64,000 bases of DNA, taken from Dinoroseobacter sp034111085 (GTDB lineage Bacteria; Pseudomonadota; Alphaproteobacteria; Rhodobacterales; Rhodobacteraceae). Location of the stretch: NCBI GenBank assembly GCA_034111085.1, contig JAWUXZ010000017.1:51493-115492 (forward strand), read 5' to 3'. Under the pieces are notes generated by a model. That model was not told where the DNA came from. It worked only from the letters and a program-made list of their open reading frames with translations, and did not search any database. Both the position numbers and the translations under genes were made by a program. Positions 50,513 through 58,673 of this stretch are shown in pieces (position 1 is the first letter of the stretch; each line of letters begins with the position of its first letter).

Positions 50513-51118
50513 TCAGTGAGCCGCCTTCACCGCCGCAACTGCAACCGCCACAGCCTGCTCGATACTCATCAGCGAGGTATCAATCCGCACCGCATCCTCG
50601 GCCGCAACCATCGGCGCCTCCGCCCGGCTACGGTCGCGGTCATCGCGGGCAATCACATCCACCAGCACATCGGCCAATTCCGCCACTTCACCGCGCGCAA
50701 CGAGTTCCTTCCAGCGCCGCTCGGCCCGCACTTGCGCGCTTGCCGTCACATAAAGTTTTACCGCTGCGTTGGGGCAAATCACCGTGCCAATATCGCGCCC
50801 GTCCAGCACAGCACCGCCAGCCCGGCGCGCAAAGGCCCGCTGGAAATCCACCAGGGCGGCGCGCACCTCGGCGATCACCGCGATCTTGCTTGCGGCCTGT
50901 GCGACCTCTGCGCTGCGCAAACCCTCCGCCTCCAAGTCTTCCGGCACCAAGCCGACCGCCGCCTCAATCGCCGCGACGCCGCCGAGCACTTTTAGCCCGA
51001 CGGCCCGGTACAAAAGTCCGGTATCCAGATGCGCAAAGTCAAACTGCGCCGCGACCGCCTTGGAGATCGTGCCTTTGCCCGCCGCAGCAGGTCCGTCGAT
51101 GGCGACCGTGAAACTCAA
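50513..51118 (-). CDS. cmk: Cytidylate kinase
   Basis: A 201-residue kinase making CDP/dCDP from CMP/dCMP. The P-loop is IDGPAAAGKGTISKAVA, with DTGLLYRAVG and VLDGRDIGTVICP, then DRDRSRAEAPMVAAEDA near the end, all cmk hallmarks. Its ATG overlaps the stop of the upstream membrane protein by 4 bp. It is separated from rpsA, its common partner, by about 4 kb of unrelated genes. Confidence 0.95.
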   Translation of the reverse strand: MSFTVAIDGPAAAGKGTISKAVAAQFDFAHLDTGLLYRAVGLKVLGGVAAIEAAVGLVPEDLEAEGLRSAEVAQAASKIAVIAEVRAALVDFQRAFARRAGGAVLDGRDIGTVICPNAAVKLYVTASAQVRAERRWKELVARGEVAELADVLVDVIARDDRDRSRAEAPMVAAEDAVRIDTSLMSIEQAVAVAVAAVKAAH

Positions 51119-51663
51119 AGGTCAGCTTCGCGCTTGGCACGCCGCTTGATGTTGCGCCGACGCCGTACCGAAAAGCTGACCGCCAGCAGGAACGCCACGC
51201 CAATCGCCAGCGCAAACAGCGCCGATTTAGCTGTCGTCACAAGGCTGGCCCGCGCGATCATCGCATCGGTCACCTCCGCAACGGGCAGGGTCAGCATCTG
51301 AGCCACCAGCGCGTTCTCGACATAGTCAGCACCCGCCCCGGCCAGCGGGATCAGCACCAACAAAAGGCGGATCACAAGCGGTAGGCGCGTCCCAAATCGC
51401 AGCACAGCCAGCACGAGAGTGAGGCTCAGGACTGCCGGATAGACCAGATCAATTTGGTGCTGGATGCCGATATAATGCGCACGTCCGGTGTCGGTGAGCA
51501 CGCTCAGAAATGCGCGGGCCTCGTCGGCGCTATAGCCAAAGAAGCGCAGATCGAAGCCTGCAAGCCCATCGGCATTCTCGGCAATCAACGGAAAGGACCA
51601 GAAGGCCATCGCCATATACAAGGCGATCGCCGCGACGACCAAAACTCGGAATAAAAGACGCAT
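51115..51663 (-). CDS. Uncharacterised four-helix membrane protein
   Basis: A 182-residue protein with hydrophobic stretches at about 5-24, 72-90, 96-115 and 140-165, and a basic tail (RRRRNIKRRAKREADL). It lies between aroA and cmk: its start is 29 bp after the aroA stop, and its end overlaps the cmk start by 4 bp. I do not recognise a family. Operon context suggests it is made with aroA and cmk, without telling its role. Confidence 0.8.
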   Translation of the reverse strand: MRLLFRVLVVAAIALYMAMAFWSFPLIAENADGLAGFDLRFFGYSADEARAFLSVLTDTGRAHYIGIQHQIDLVYPAVLSLTLVLAVLRFGTRLPLVIRLLLVLIPLAGAGADYVENALVAQMLTLPVAEVTDAMIARASLVTTAKSALFALAIGVAFLLAVSFSVRRRRNIKRRAKREADL

Positions 51664-51692
51664 GAAAAACTCCTGATAAAAGGCCGCCGTGG

Positions 51693-53039
51693 TCAGCTTT
51701 CGCCGAGGCGTGCTCCAAGACTTGTAAACAGATCAACGAAAATCGGGAAGGATGTTACGATCGGGCCTGCGTCATCGACGCTGACAGGGGCCTGAGCTGC
51801 CATCCCGCAAATCAGAAAACTCATCGCAATGCGGTGATCAAGGAACGTCTCGGCCTCGCCGCCACCCGGCACGCCGCTGGGCCCATGCCCTTGAACGCTG
51901 AACCATGTGGCACCTTCGTCCATGACAACGCCATTGGCGCGCAGGCCTTTGACCATCGCATCGATTCGGTCGCATTCTTTGACGCGCAATTCCTTCACGC
52001 CGGGCATCATCGTCACCCCTTCGGCGAACGAGGCCACGACCGACAAGATCGGATACTCGTCGATCATCGAGGCGGCACGCTCGGGCGGCACCTCGATTCC
52101 CTTCATGTTCGGCGAGAAGCGCGCGCGCAGATCAGCCACCGGCTCGCCGCCTTCTTCGCGCTCGTTCTCGTAGGTCAGGTCCGCGCCCATTTCGCGTAAC
52201 GTGCTAAACAGCCCCGCGCGTGTCGGGTTCAAGCCGATCCCCGGCACCAGCACGTCAGATCCCGGCACGATCAGGGCGGCACAGACCGGAAAGGCCGCGG
52301 AGCTTGGGTCGCGCGGCACGGCAATCACCTGCGGCTGCAACTCAGGCTCGCCCGTCAGGGTAATCACCCGGCGCCCCTCGTGGACTTCCGTGACGATCTC
52401 AGCCCCAAAGCCGCGCAGCATCCGTTCTGTATGATCGCGGGTGGCTTCCAGTTCCGTCACCACGGTTTTGCCCGGCGCGTTCAGTCCCGCCAGCAGCACC
52501 GCAGATTTAACCTGCGCGCTTGGCACAGGCACGGTGTAGTTCACGGCCAAAGGCTCGTCGGCACCCACAACGGTCATCGGCAATCGACCGCCAGCGCGCC
52601 CGTAGGCTTTGGTGCCAAACAAGGCGAGCGGATCGGTGACGCGGCCCATGGGACGTTTGCGCAAACTCGCGTCGCCTGTGAATGTCACGGTGATCGGCGA
52701 GGTCGCCATCGCGCCCATCAACAACCGCACACCAGTGCCGGAGTTCCCGCAATCAATCAGGTCATGCGGTTCGGCAAAGCCCCCAACACCAACGCCGTGC
52801 ACTGCCCATTCGCCGGGGTTCAGGTGTTCAATTTCTGCCCCAAACGCCTGCATCGCTTTCGCGGTATCCAGCACATCTTGGCCTTCAAGCAAACCGGTGA
52901 TCCGCGTCTCGCCCACGGCCATCGCGCCAAGGATCAAGGACCGGTGACTGATCGATTTGTCGCCGGGCACTTCGGCCACACCAGACAAGGGATTGCCGGG
53001 ATAGGCAGTAAGTGGCGTGGCGGGTCCGTGAGACGACAT
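51693..53039 (-). CDS. aroA: 3-phosphoshikimate 1-carboxyvinyltransferase (class II EPSP synthase)
   Basis: A 448-residue shikimate-pathway enzyme. PGDKSISHRSL at residue 25 binds PEP and shikimate 3-phosphate. The class II (CP4-like) segments are SAQVKSAVLLAGLNAPG and RDHTERMLRGFGAEI, with MIDEYPIL for the catalytic aspartate. At the CP4 Ala-100 position this protein has Gly-101 (GNSGTG). It is followed, after 29 bp, by a membrane protein gene and then cmk. Confidence 0.96.
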   Translation of the reverse strand: MSSHGPATPLTAYPGNPLSGVAEVPGDKSISHRSLILGAMAVGETRITGLLEGQDVLDTAKAMQAFGAEIEHLNPGEWAVHGVGVGGFAEPHDLIDCGNSGTGVRLLMGAMATSPITVTFTGDASLRKRPMGRVTDPLALFGTKAYGRAGGRLPMTVVGADEPLAVNYTVPVPSAQVKSAVLLAGLNAPGKTVVTELEATRDHTERMLRGFGAEIVTEVHEGRRVITLTGEPELQPQVIAVPRDPSSAAFPVCAALIVPGSDVLVPGIGLNPTRAGLFSTLREMGADLTYENEREEGGEPVADLRARFSPNMKGIEVPPERAASMIDEYPILSVVASFAEGVTMMPGVKELRVKECDRIDAMVKGLRANGVVMDEGATWFSVQGHGPSGVPGGGEAETFLDHRIAMSFLICGMAAQAPVSVDDAGPIVTSFPIFVDLFTSLGARLGES

Positions 53040-53181
53040 TGGCGCAGTCCTTCAAAGCATCGCGCGCCCCATACCGCATCCCATAGGGCACGGTCCAGCG
53101 CCACCGCTTCAACGTTCTACAAATATCCCTGCTAGGGTTCAAAAATTCGGCGTAAAGTATTGATAAAGCGTTAATTATTAG

Positions 53182-53220
53182 GTCAGCACTCCTGACGCAT
53201 TGTTTCGCATGCGAAACAAT
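53182..53220. repeat. Two adjacent palindromes between trmB and aroA
   Basis: A perfect 22-bp palindrome at 53199-53220 (arms ATTGTTTCGCA/TGCGAAACAAT) lies next to a 5-bp hairpin GTCAG-CACTC-CTGAC (53182-53196). There is no T-run, so it is not a standard terminator. It looks like a dimeric-regulator site, about 160 bp before aroA. Confidence 0.55.
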
Positions 53221-53250
53221 AGGACCGAAGCGGATCTAGTTTGGGAGGCC

Positions 53251-53967
53251 TCAAATCTTACGAAACGTCAGATAATGCCTAGGTCGCCCCTCACGGATCG
53301 CTTTCAGCTCATACCGCGTCGAAATCCAATCTTCCCAAGGCGTATGCCAATCCGTCGTCCCATCGGTGAGCCGTTCAAACCCAGCCTTCGGCACCTCTTC
53401 GAGCGTCTGGCGCACATAATCGGCAATATCGGTGGCAACGCGGAACTCGGCACCGGGTTTCAAGACCTTCGCCAGCGGCTCAAGATGTTCGGCCGTCACG
53501 AACCGCCTGCGGTGATGGCGCACTTTTGGCCATGGGTCGGGATAGAGCAGAAACGCCTTGTCGATACTGGCCTCAGGCAACACGTCAAACAAATCGCGCG
53601 CATCACCGGGATGGATCGCCACATTGCTGACGCCGGCACGCCGGATCTTGCCCAGCAACATCGCAACACCGTTCACGTAAGGCTCTGCCCCTAGGATCGA
53701 CACGTCGCGGTAGGTAGCGGCTTGGTGCACCATATGCTCGCCACCGCCAAAACCGATCTCCAGCCAGATGGGTGCGTCGCCAAAGCGCGCGCTCAGATCT
53801 AGGGGCGTGCGCTCGGGGTTGTCCTCCCACGAGACTGAGCCGGGCGAGAGTTTCGCCAACGCCTCCATATCGCGGCGCTGCGCGGGGCGTAGGGTTTTGC
53901 CCTGACGGCGCCCGTAGAAATTACGCCAAGGCGCGCCGGTTGGGGAAGTGCTTAGGTCATCGGTCAT
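53251..53967 (-). CDS. trmB: tRNA (guanine-N7-)-methyltransferase
   Basis: A 238-residue SAM enzyme methylating G46 of tRNA. The start is taken at the ATG 53967 (MTDDLSTSPTGAPWRNFYGRRQGKTLRP). WLEIGFGGGEHMVHQA is the SAM-binding motif. FLLYPDPWPKVRHHRRRFV and TDWHTPWE...Y at the end are family-specific. The metK-trmB linkage seen in some relatives is absent here. Confidence 0.94.
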   Translation of the reverse strand: MTDDLSTSPTGAPWRNFYGRRQGKTLRPAQRRDMEALAKLSPGSVSWEDNPERTPLDLSARFGDAPIWLEIGFGGGEHMVHQAATYRDVSILGAEPYVNGVAMLLGKIRRAGVSNVAIHPGDARDLFDVLPEASIDKAFLLYPDPWPKVRHHRRRFVTAEHLEPLAKVLKPGAEFRVATDIADYVRQTLEEVPKAGFERLTDGTTDWHTPWEDWISTRYELKAIREGRPRHYLTFRKI

Positions 53968-54023
53968 AAGGGTGGCGGGTGCCAAATCGGGTGGCCCGCG
54001 TCAAGGTGATCCTAGACCGCAGC

Positions 54024-54899
54024 CTAGAACCACTGACCCGGCTCCATCAACCCGAGGTCCATCAATTGCTGGCTCGACCACTTAAATTCAACCGAGTTGC
54101 GCCACCGAAACGACCCGATCAAATCACGTGAACCGGGATTGGCTTTCAACGCTTTGGCCACACGAAACGACGCAATCGCAGCGGTCAAACTGTGGTGCCA
54201 TTCACACGAAACGGTGTTGCACTCGGGGATGTTGGTGACGTGACCTTCAAGGATCACCAACCCCGGCTGGGCGCGAAAGATCCCGATGCGATCAATGCGG
54301 CGGCGTGCTTCGGGGATGTGTTCCTCGTACCGCCAGCGCAGCCCGCCGTAGTAATCCCATTGCCGGTCCAGCCGCGTGCCTTGCGCATCAGAGCGGTCCA
54401 GCGCGTAGTAGCCCGAGCGGTCCAGACACGGCTTGGCCAGATCGACGCCGTTCGGGGCCACTTTCAGATCGCCGGCATAGAGGTCGACCACATAGGTCAT
54501 CATCGCCTCGCGCCGCTCTTCGGAGTGAAACGCGGTTAACTCGCCGATGCTGCGGGTCTCGCAGAACGGATAATGCAGGAACTCGGCGTTGTAGCAGTAA
54601 TGCAGCCAGCGACCGGGCATCGCGGCAATGGCGTGATTGATTAGCGCGAAGACCAAATCGGACTGCACCCGGTCTGCTTGCAACACGAGGGTGCGTTCAG
54701 CTTGTGCATCACTCAGCTCAGGCGGCGCGGCGGACACAAGCATGACCTTCGCAAATCCGCACGCCAGCAAGTGATCGAGCGTCTCAAGCACCGCAACACG
54801 GTCCTCGTCGAACAACAATGCCACCGGCCCTTGCGGGACATCCGGCACGGCGCGCGTCAGGGCGTGGCAAAGGGCGTCAAACGTCATTGTAAACGGCAT
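54024..54899 (-). CDS. Glycosyltransferase-2-like or related uncharacterised protein
   Basis: A 291-residue soluble protein, starting at 54899 (MPFTMTFDALCHAL) or at a Met four codons later. It contains HYCYNAEFLHYPFCETRSIGELTAFHSEERREAMMTYVVDLYAGDLK and ends SSQQLMDLGLMEPGQWF, a pattern conserved in Rhodobacteraceae proteins that databases often label as glycosyltransferases. I see no certain donor-site DxD. It is divergent from miaB. The substrate is unknown. Confidence 0.65.
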   Translation of the reverse strand: MPFTMTFDALCHALTRAVPDVPQGPVALLFDEDRVAVLETLDHLLACGFAKVMLVSAAPPELSDAQAERTLVLQADRVQSDLVFALINHAIAAMPGRWLHYCYNAEFLHYPFCETRSIGELTAFHSEERREAMMTYVVDLYAGDLKVAPNGVDLAKPCLDRSGYYALDRSDAQGTRLDRQWDYYGGLRWRYEEHIPEARRRIDRIGIFRAQPGLVILEGHVTNIPECNTVSCEWHHSLTAAIASFRVAKALKANPGSRDLIGSFRWRNSVEFKWSSQQLMDLGLMEPGQWF

Positions 54900-55029
54900 A
54901 CGGGGTTGCCACCTGCCAATGCAATCCCCCCACATTGCTCTAGTGCGGCGGGTGCGCTACCTAGGCCTCGTTTTCCGTACCCTACCCGCACTTTGCCCAC
55001 AGCTCGCCCACAGTTCGAAAGTCTCGCAT

Positions 55030-56361
55030 ATGTCCGCGCCCAAAAAGCTATTCGTCAAAACCTATGGCTGTCAGATGAATGTTTATGACAGCGAACGGAT
55101 GGCCGAAGCGCTTGGGGCCGAAGGCTATGTGACGACCGACAAGGCCGATGATGCCGACATGATTCTGCTGAACACCTGCCATATCCGCGAGAAGGCCGCC
55201 GAGAAGGTGTATTCAGAATTAGGCCGGATGAAGCCGTTGAAGGCGCTGAACCCTGATTTGATGATCGGCGTTGCGGGCTGTGTGGCCCAAGCCGAGGGCG
55301 CTGAGATTACGCGCCGCCAACCCGCGGTCGATTTCGTTGTGGGCCCGCAAGCCTACCACCGCCTGCCCGATCTGGTGGCGCGCGCCAAAACCGGTGTGCA
55401 ACCCGTTGAGACCGAGTTTCCCGAGGAAGACAAATTCGACCACCTGCCAGCGCGCCCCGGCGGCACGCTGGCCAAGCGCGCGCCTGCGGCATTTCTGACC
55501 GTGCAGGAAGGCTGCGACAAGTTCTGCGCGTTCTGCGTGGTGCCCTATACACGCGGCGCAGAAGTCAGTCGTCCGGTCGAGAAGGTCTTGGCGGAGGCGC
55601 GTGGATTGGTGGCACGCGGCGTGCGCGAGATCACGCTGCTGGGCCAAAACGTGAATGCGTATCACGGTGTCGGTGCGGACGGCCAAAGCTGGACGCTGGC
55701 GCAGTTGATCTGGGCTTTGGACAAGATTGAGGGCCTGGCGCGCATCAGGTTCACAACCTCGCATCCCAACGACATGGACGACGCCTTAATCGAGGCGCAT
55801 GGAACCTGCGCCAAGCTAATGCCCTATCTGCATTTGCCGGTTCAATCGGGATCGGACCGCATTCTAAAGGCCATGAATCGCAAGCACACAGCACAGGCCT
55901 ATCTGGAATTAATCGCCCGTATTCGCGTGGCCCGCCCCGATATCTTGATATCAGGTGACTTCATCGTCGGCTTTCCTGGCGAAACCGACGCCGAATTTGA
56001 AGAGACCCTGAGACTGGTCGAGGCGGTCAATTACGGGCAAGCATATTCGTTCAAATACTCGGCCCGTCCGGGCACCCCTGCGGCCGAGCGTGAAGATGTG
56101 GCCGAGGATGTGGCAAACGCGCGCTTGCAACGGCTTCAGACGCTTTTGACACTCCAACAAAAGGCCGCCCAAGACGGAATGGTCGGGCGTGAGGTCGAGG
56201 TTCTGTTTGAACGCGCAGCACGCGATCCCGGTCAATGGGTCGGAAAATCGGGGTATTTGCACGCGGTGCATGTCACGTCCGACGCTGTTCAGCCGGGTGA
56301 TTTGCGGAAGGTGAGAATCACCTCAAGTGGGCGCAATTCACTGCATGGCGAGCTTGTGTAG
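55030..56361 (+). CDS. miaB: tRNA-2-methylthio-N6-dimethylallyladenosine synthase
   Basis: A 443-residue radical-SAM methylthiotransferase; the start is 55030 (MSAPKKLFVKTYGCQMN). The amino-terminal UPF0004 domain has cysteines in YGCQMN, NTCHIRE and VAGCVAQ. The radical-SAM cluster is CDKFCAFCVVPYTRG (CxxxCxxC), and a carboxy-terminal TRAM domain ends the protein. It modifies A37 of tRNA. It heads the plus-strand block leading to phoH, ybeY, corC and lnt, as in many proteobacteria. Confidence 0.97.
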   Translation: MSAPKKLFVKTYGCQMNVYDSERMAEALGAEGYVTTDKADDADMILLNTCHIREKAAEKVYSELGRMKPLKALNPDLMIGVAGCVAQAEGAEITRRQPAVDFVVGPQAYHRLPDLVARAKTGVQPVETEFPEEDKFDHLPARPGGTLAKRAPAAFLTVQEGCDKFCAFCVVPYTRGAEVSRPVEKVLAEARGLVARGVREITLLGQNVNAYHGVGADGQSWTLAQLIWALDKIEGLARIRFTTSHPNDMDDALIEAHGTCAKLMPYLHLPVQSGSDRILKAMNRKHTAQAYLELIARIRVARPDILISGDFIVGFPGETDAEFEETLRLVEAVNYGQAYSFKYSARPGTPAAEREDVAEDVANARLQRLQTLLTLQQKAAQDGMVGREVEVLFERAARDPGQWVGKSGYLHAVHVTSDAVQPGDLRKVRITSSGRNSLHGELV

Positions 56362-56599
56362 GACCACAACCTGTAGTCGCGCATTGTTGATATCTTACTA
56401 GATATCGTTATTTCCTAATACATCTCAGACACAAGGCCGCTGCACGTTTTGTGGATAACTAATATGACCCCTATGGGTTGTAAAATCCCCTTTGATCCAC
56501 CGCTAAATTTGGTAAGAATGACCACATCATGGGGGGATGCTATGGTTGCACCGCAACCGCTGGCGTTCCAAAACGTATATAACAAGACTGGAGACGGCA

Positions 56600-57151
56600 G
56601 TGTTTAAGTTCTCCGCCCGTATCGGCGCGACAGTGGCTGCGCTTGGACTGGCCCTCATCTCAGTGACGCCGCCGGCGCAGGCGCAGCAACAAGGCGAGCG
56701 CTATGTGCCGACCATCTGGGTTGATCCCGATGGCTGCGAGCATTGGGTGATGGATGACGGTGTCGAAGGGTACATGACACCGCACGTTACCCGCCAAGGC
56801 ATCCCGGTTTGCCACCGCTTTGAGACCTGCGCTGTTATGAATTCGGATCAGTTGTTCGCAACCGACCGCTACGCCATCAGCCAAGCGAACCGTCAAAGTT
56901 TGGCGAACTTCTTCGCCGGTGCCGGAGCGACCAGCTATATCATCGTGGGTCACACAGACAGCCGCGCCAGCGACGCCTATAACATGCGTCTCAGCTTCAA
57001 CCGTGCCAACGCAGTCGCATCAGTCGCCTCCCAAGTGGGTGCGCGGATTGCTGATGTGCGCGGCATGGGCGAGCGGTCTCCTGTGGCGGCCAACACCTCG
57101 GCTCACGGCATGCAGCAAAACCGCCGCGGCGAAATCATCTGTATCAGGTAG
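56600..57151 (+). CDS. OmpA-family outer-membrane/periplasmic protein with an amino-terminal DPxGCxHW motif
   Basis: A 183-residue protein from a GTG at 56600, with GGAGA 8-12 bases before it. Signal peptide residues 1-29 end AQA. Residues 35-70 have the motif IWVDPDGCEHWVMDDGVEGY, then G-x-PVC, also found in the next gene. Residues 78-183 are an OmpA carboxy domain: YIIVGHTDSRASDAYNMRLSFNRANAVA, with the Asp and Arg that bind diaminopimelate of peptidoglycan. It probably tethers the envelope. Confidence 0.85.
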   Translation: MFKFSARIGATVAALGLALISVTPPAQAQQQGERYVPTIWVDPDGCEHWVMDDGVEGYMTPHVTRQGIPVCHRFETCAVMNSDQLFATDRYAISQANRQSLANFFAGAGATSYIIVGHTDSRASDAYNMRLSFNRANAVASVASQVGARIADVRGMGERSPVAANTSAHGMQQNRRGEIICIR

Positions 57152-57162
57152 GGAGTGTGATC

Positions 57163-57462
57163 ATGAAACATACAAAGATCGTCGCCCTTCTGATAGGCAC
57201 TTTGGCTGTCACCGGGTGTCTTGGTGAAAAGCGCGACAAGACCGTCGACCGGGGCTTTGACAGCAAAGACCTGAGCCAGCTTCAAGCGGGTATCTGGATT
57301 GACCCGACGGGCTGTGACCACTGGATCATCGATGACGGTGTCGAAGGATATCTGTCCGCGCGGCTCGACCGGTTCGGCAAGCCAGTTTGTTCAGGTGCTG
57401 CGGCCCCGAACACTGCGATTGGTGACTTCAAAGGCGGCAGTGCCTTCCCTGATCCGATTTGA
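57163..57462 (+). CDS. Small lipoprotein sharing the DPxGCxHW motif
   Basis: A 99-residue lipoprotein from the ATG 57163, with GGGAG 7 bases before it. The lipobox LAVTGC gives a lipidated Cys at about residue 19. After a charged linker it carries the motif IWIDPTGCDHWIIDDGVEGY with G-x-PVC, nearly identical to that in the OmpA-like protein 11 bp upstream. The two genes form an operon ending at the terminator 57498-57532. The role is unknown, but envelope placement is clear. Confidence 0.82.
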   Translation: MKHTKIVALLIGTLAVTGCLGEKRDKTVDRGFDSKDLSQLQAGIWIDPTGCDHWIIDDGVEGYLSARLDRFGKPVCSGAAAPNTAIGDFKGGSAFPDPI

Positions 57463-57497
57463 CGCAAGCTTCGACCTTCGTGTCGCAAGACCTCTCG

Positions 57498-57532
57498 GGC
57501 CGCGCAATTTGTTTGCGCGGCCTTTGCTTTTT
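57498..57532 (+). terminator. Intrinsic terminator after the OmpA/lipoprotein pair
   Basis: A perfect 10-bp stem, GGCCGCGCAA / TTGCGCGGCC, with a 5-nt loop, followed by TTTGCTTTTT. It lies 36 bp past the lipoprotein stop and separates this operon from phoH. Confidence 0.92.
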
Positions 57533-57642
57533 GAGCACGCGCGCCATGTGTCGGGTATGAAACGACATGGCAATCGCGCCTTTGGGCTTGCCCCGGATGC
57601 CCCTCCATTGCACCGTTAACTCAGACAAAACGGAGTTCCCAT

Positions 57643-58671
57643 TTGGCGACCATGCCCCTGCCCCCGCTGACAACAGCAGCCCCTACCCCCGAGCGGGTTG
57701 TCGAGTTTCCTGACACTCAGCATCTCAACCGCATCTTGATTGATCTATGCGGCGAGTTTGACCGCAACCTCGCCCAGATCGAACACCAGCTAAGCGTGCA
57801 GATCACCCGGCGCGGCTCGGTTATGGCGATCCACGGCGAGGCCGACGCGCAAGCAAAAGCCGAGAGTGTTCTGCACGATCTTTATCAGCGCGTGGCGGCC
57901 GGACGCGGGGTAGAGCCCGGCGATATTGACGGCATGATCCGGCTCGATAATTCAGCCAAGGGCACAGGCGCGCAAACCGGCGAGCAGAAAGAGATGTTCA
58001 CGGGCGGCAAGCTGGAATTACGCACCCGTAAGAAGGTGATTGTGCCGCGCACCCAAGCCCAGCGGGACTACGTACAATCCTTGCTGAGCAACGAGCTAGG
58101 CTTTGGTATTGGCCCCGCGGGCACTGGAAAAACCTATCTGGCGGTTGCCGTTGGTGTGTCGATGTTTCTGGGCGGCAAAGTTGATAAGATCATCCTGTCG
58201 CGCCCGGCTGTGGAAGCGGGCGAGCGTTTGGGCTTTCTGCCCGGCGATCTGAAAGACAAAGTCGATCCGTATATGCAGCCGCTTTATGACGCGCTGAACG
58301 ACTTTTTACCGGGCAACCAGATGCAGAAGCTGGTCGAGGACAAGCGGATCGAGATCGCACCTTTGGCGTTTATGCGGGGCCGCACCTTGAGCAATGCTTT
58401 TGTTGTGCTGGACGAGGCGCAGAATGCCACCACGATGCAGATGAAGATGTTTCTGACGCGGCTTGGCCAAGGCTCGCGCATGGTGATCACTGGCGACCGC
58501 ACACAGGTGGATCTGCCCCGCGGCGTCACCTCGGGGCTGCGCAACGCTGAGGCGATTTTGAAGGATGTGAAGGGCGTTGGCTTTTCCTATTTCACCTCTA
58601 AGGATGTCGTGCGACACCCGCTCGTGGCCCGGATCATCGAGGCCTATGAGGGCGCGGAAGCGCAGAGCTAA
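57643..58671 (+). CDS. PhoH family ATPase
   Basis: A 342-residue protein; the start is a TTG at 57643 with GGAG 7 bases upstream, or the ATG nine bases later. An amino-terminal part with a KH-like region (about 45-90) precedes the PhoH NTPase domain, with P-loop GIGPAGTGKTYLAVAVG and Walker B FVVLDEAQNATT. PhoH-like proteins are RNA-linked ATPases/helicases, paired with YbeY in rRNA metabolism. The short 2-bp gap to the next gene suggests an operon. Confidence 0.92.
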   Translation: MATMPLPPLTTAAPTPERVVEFPDTQHLNRILIDLCGEFDRNLAQIEHQLSVQITRRGSVMAIHGEADAQAKAESVLHDLYQRVAAGRGVEPGDIDGMIRLDNSAKGTGAQTGEQKEMFTGGKLELRTRKKVIVPRTQAQRDYVQSLLSNELGFGIGPAGTGKTYLAVAVGVSMFLGGKVDKIILSRPAVEAGERLGFLPGDLKDKVDPYMQPLYDALNDFLPGNQMQKLVEDKRIEIAPLAFMRGRTLSNAFVVLDEAQNATTMQMKMFLTRLGQGSRMVITGDRTQVDLPRGVTSGLRNAEAILKDVKGVGFSYFTSKDVVRHPLVARIIEAYEGAEAQS

Positions 58672-58673
58672 CA

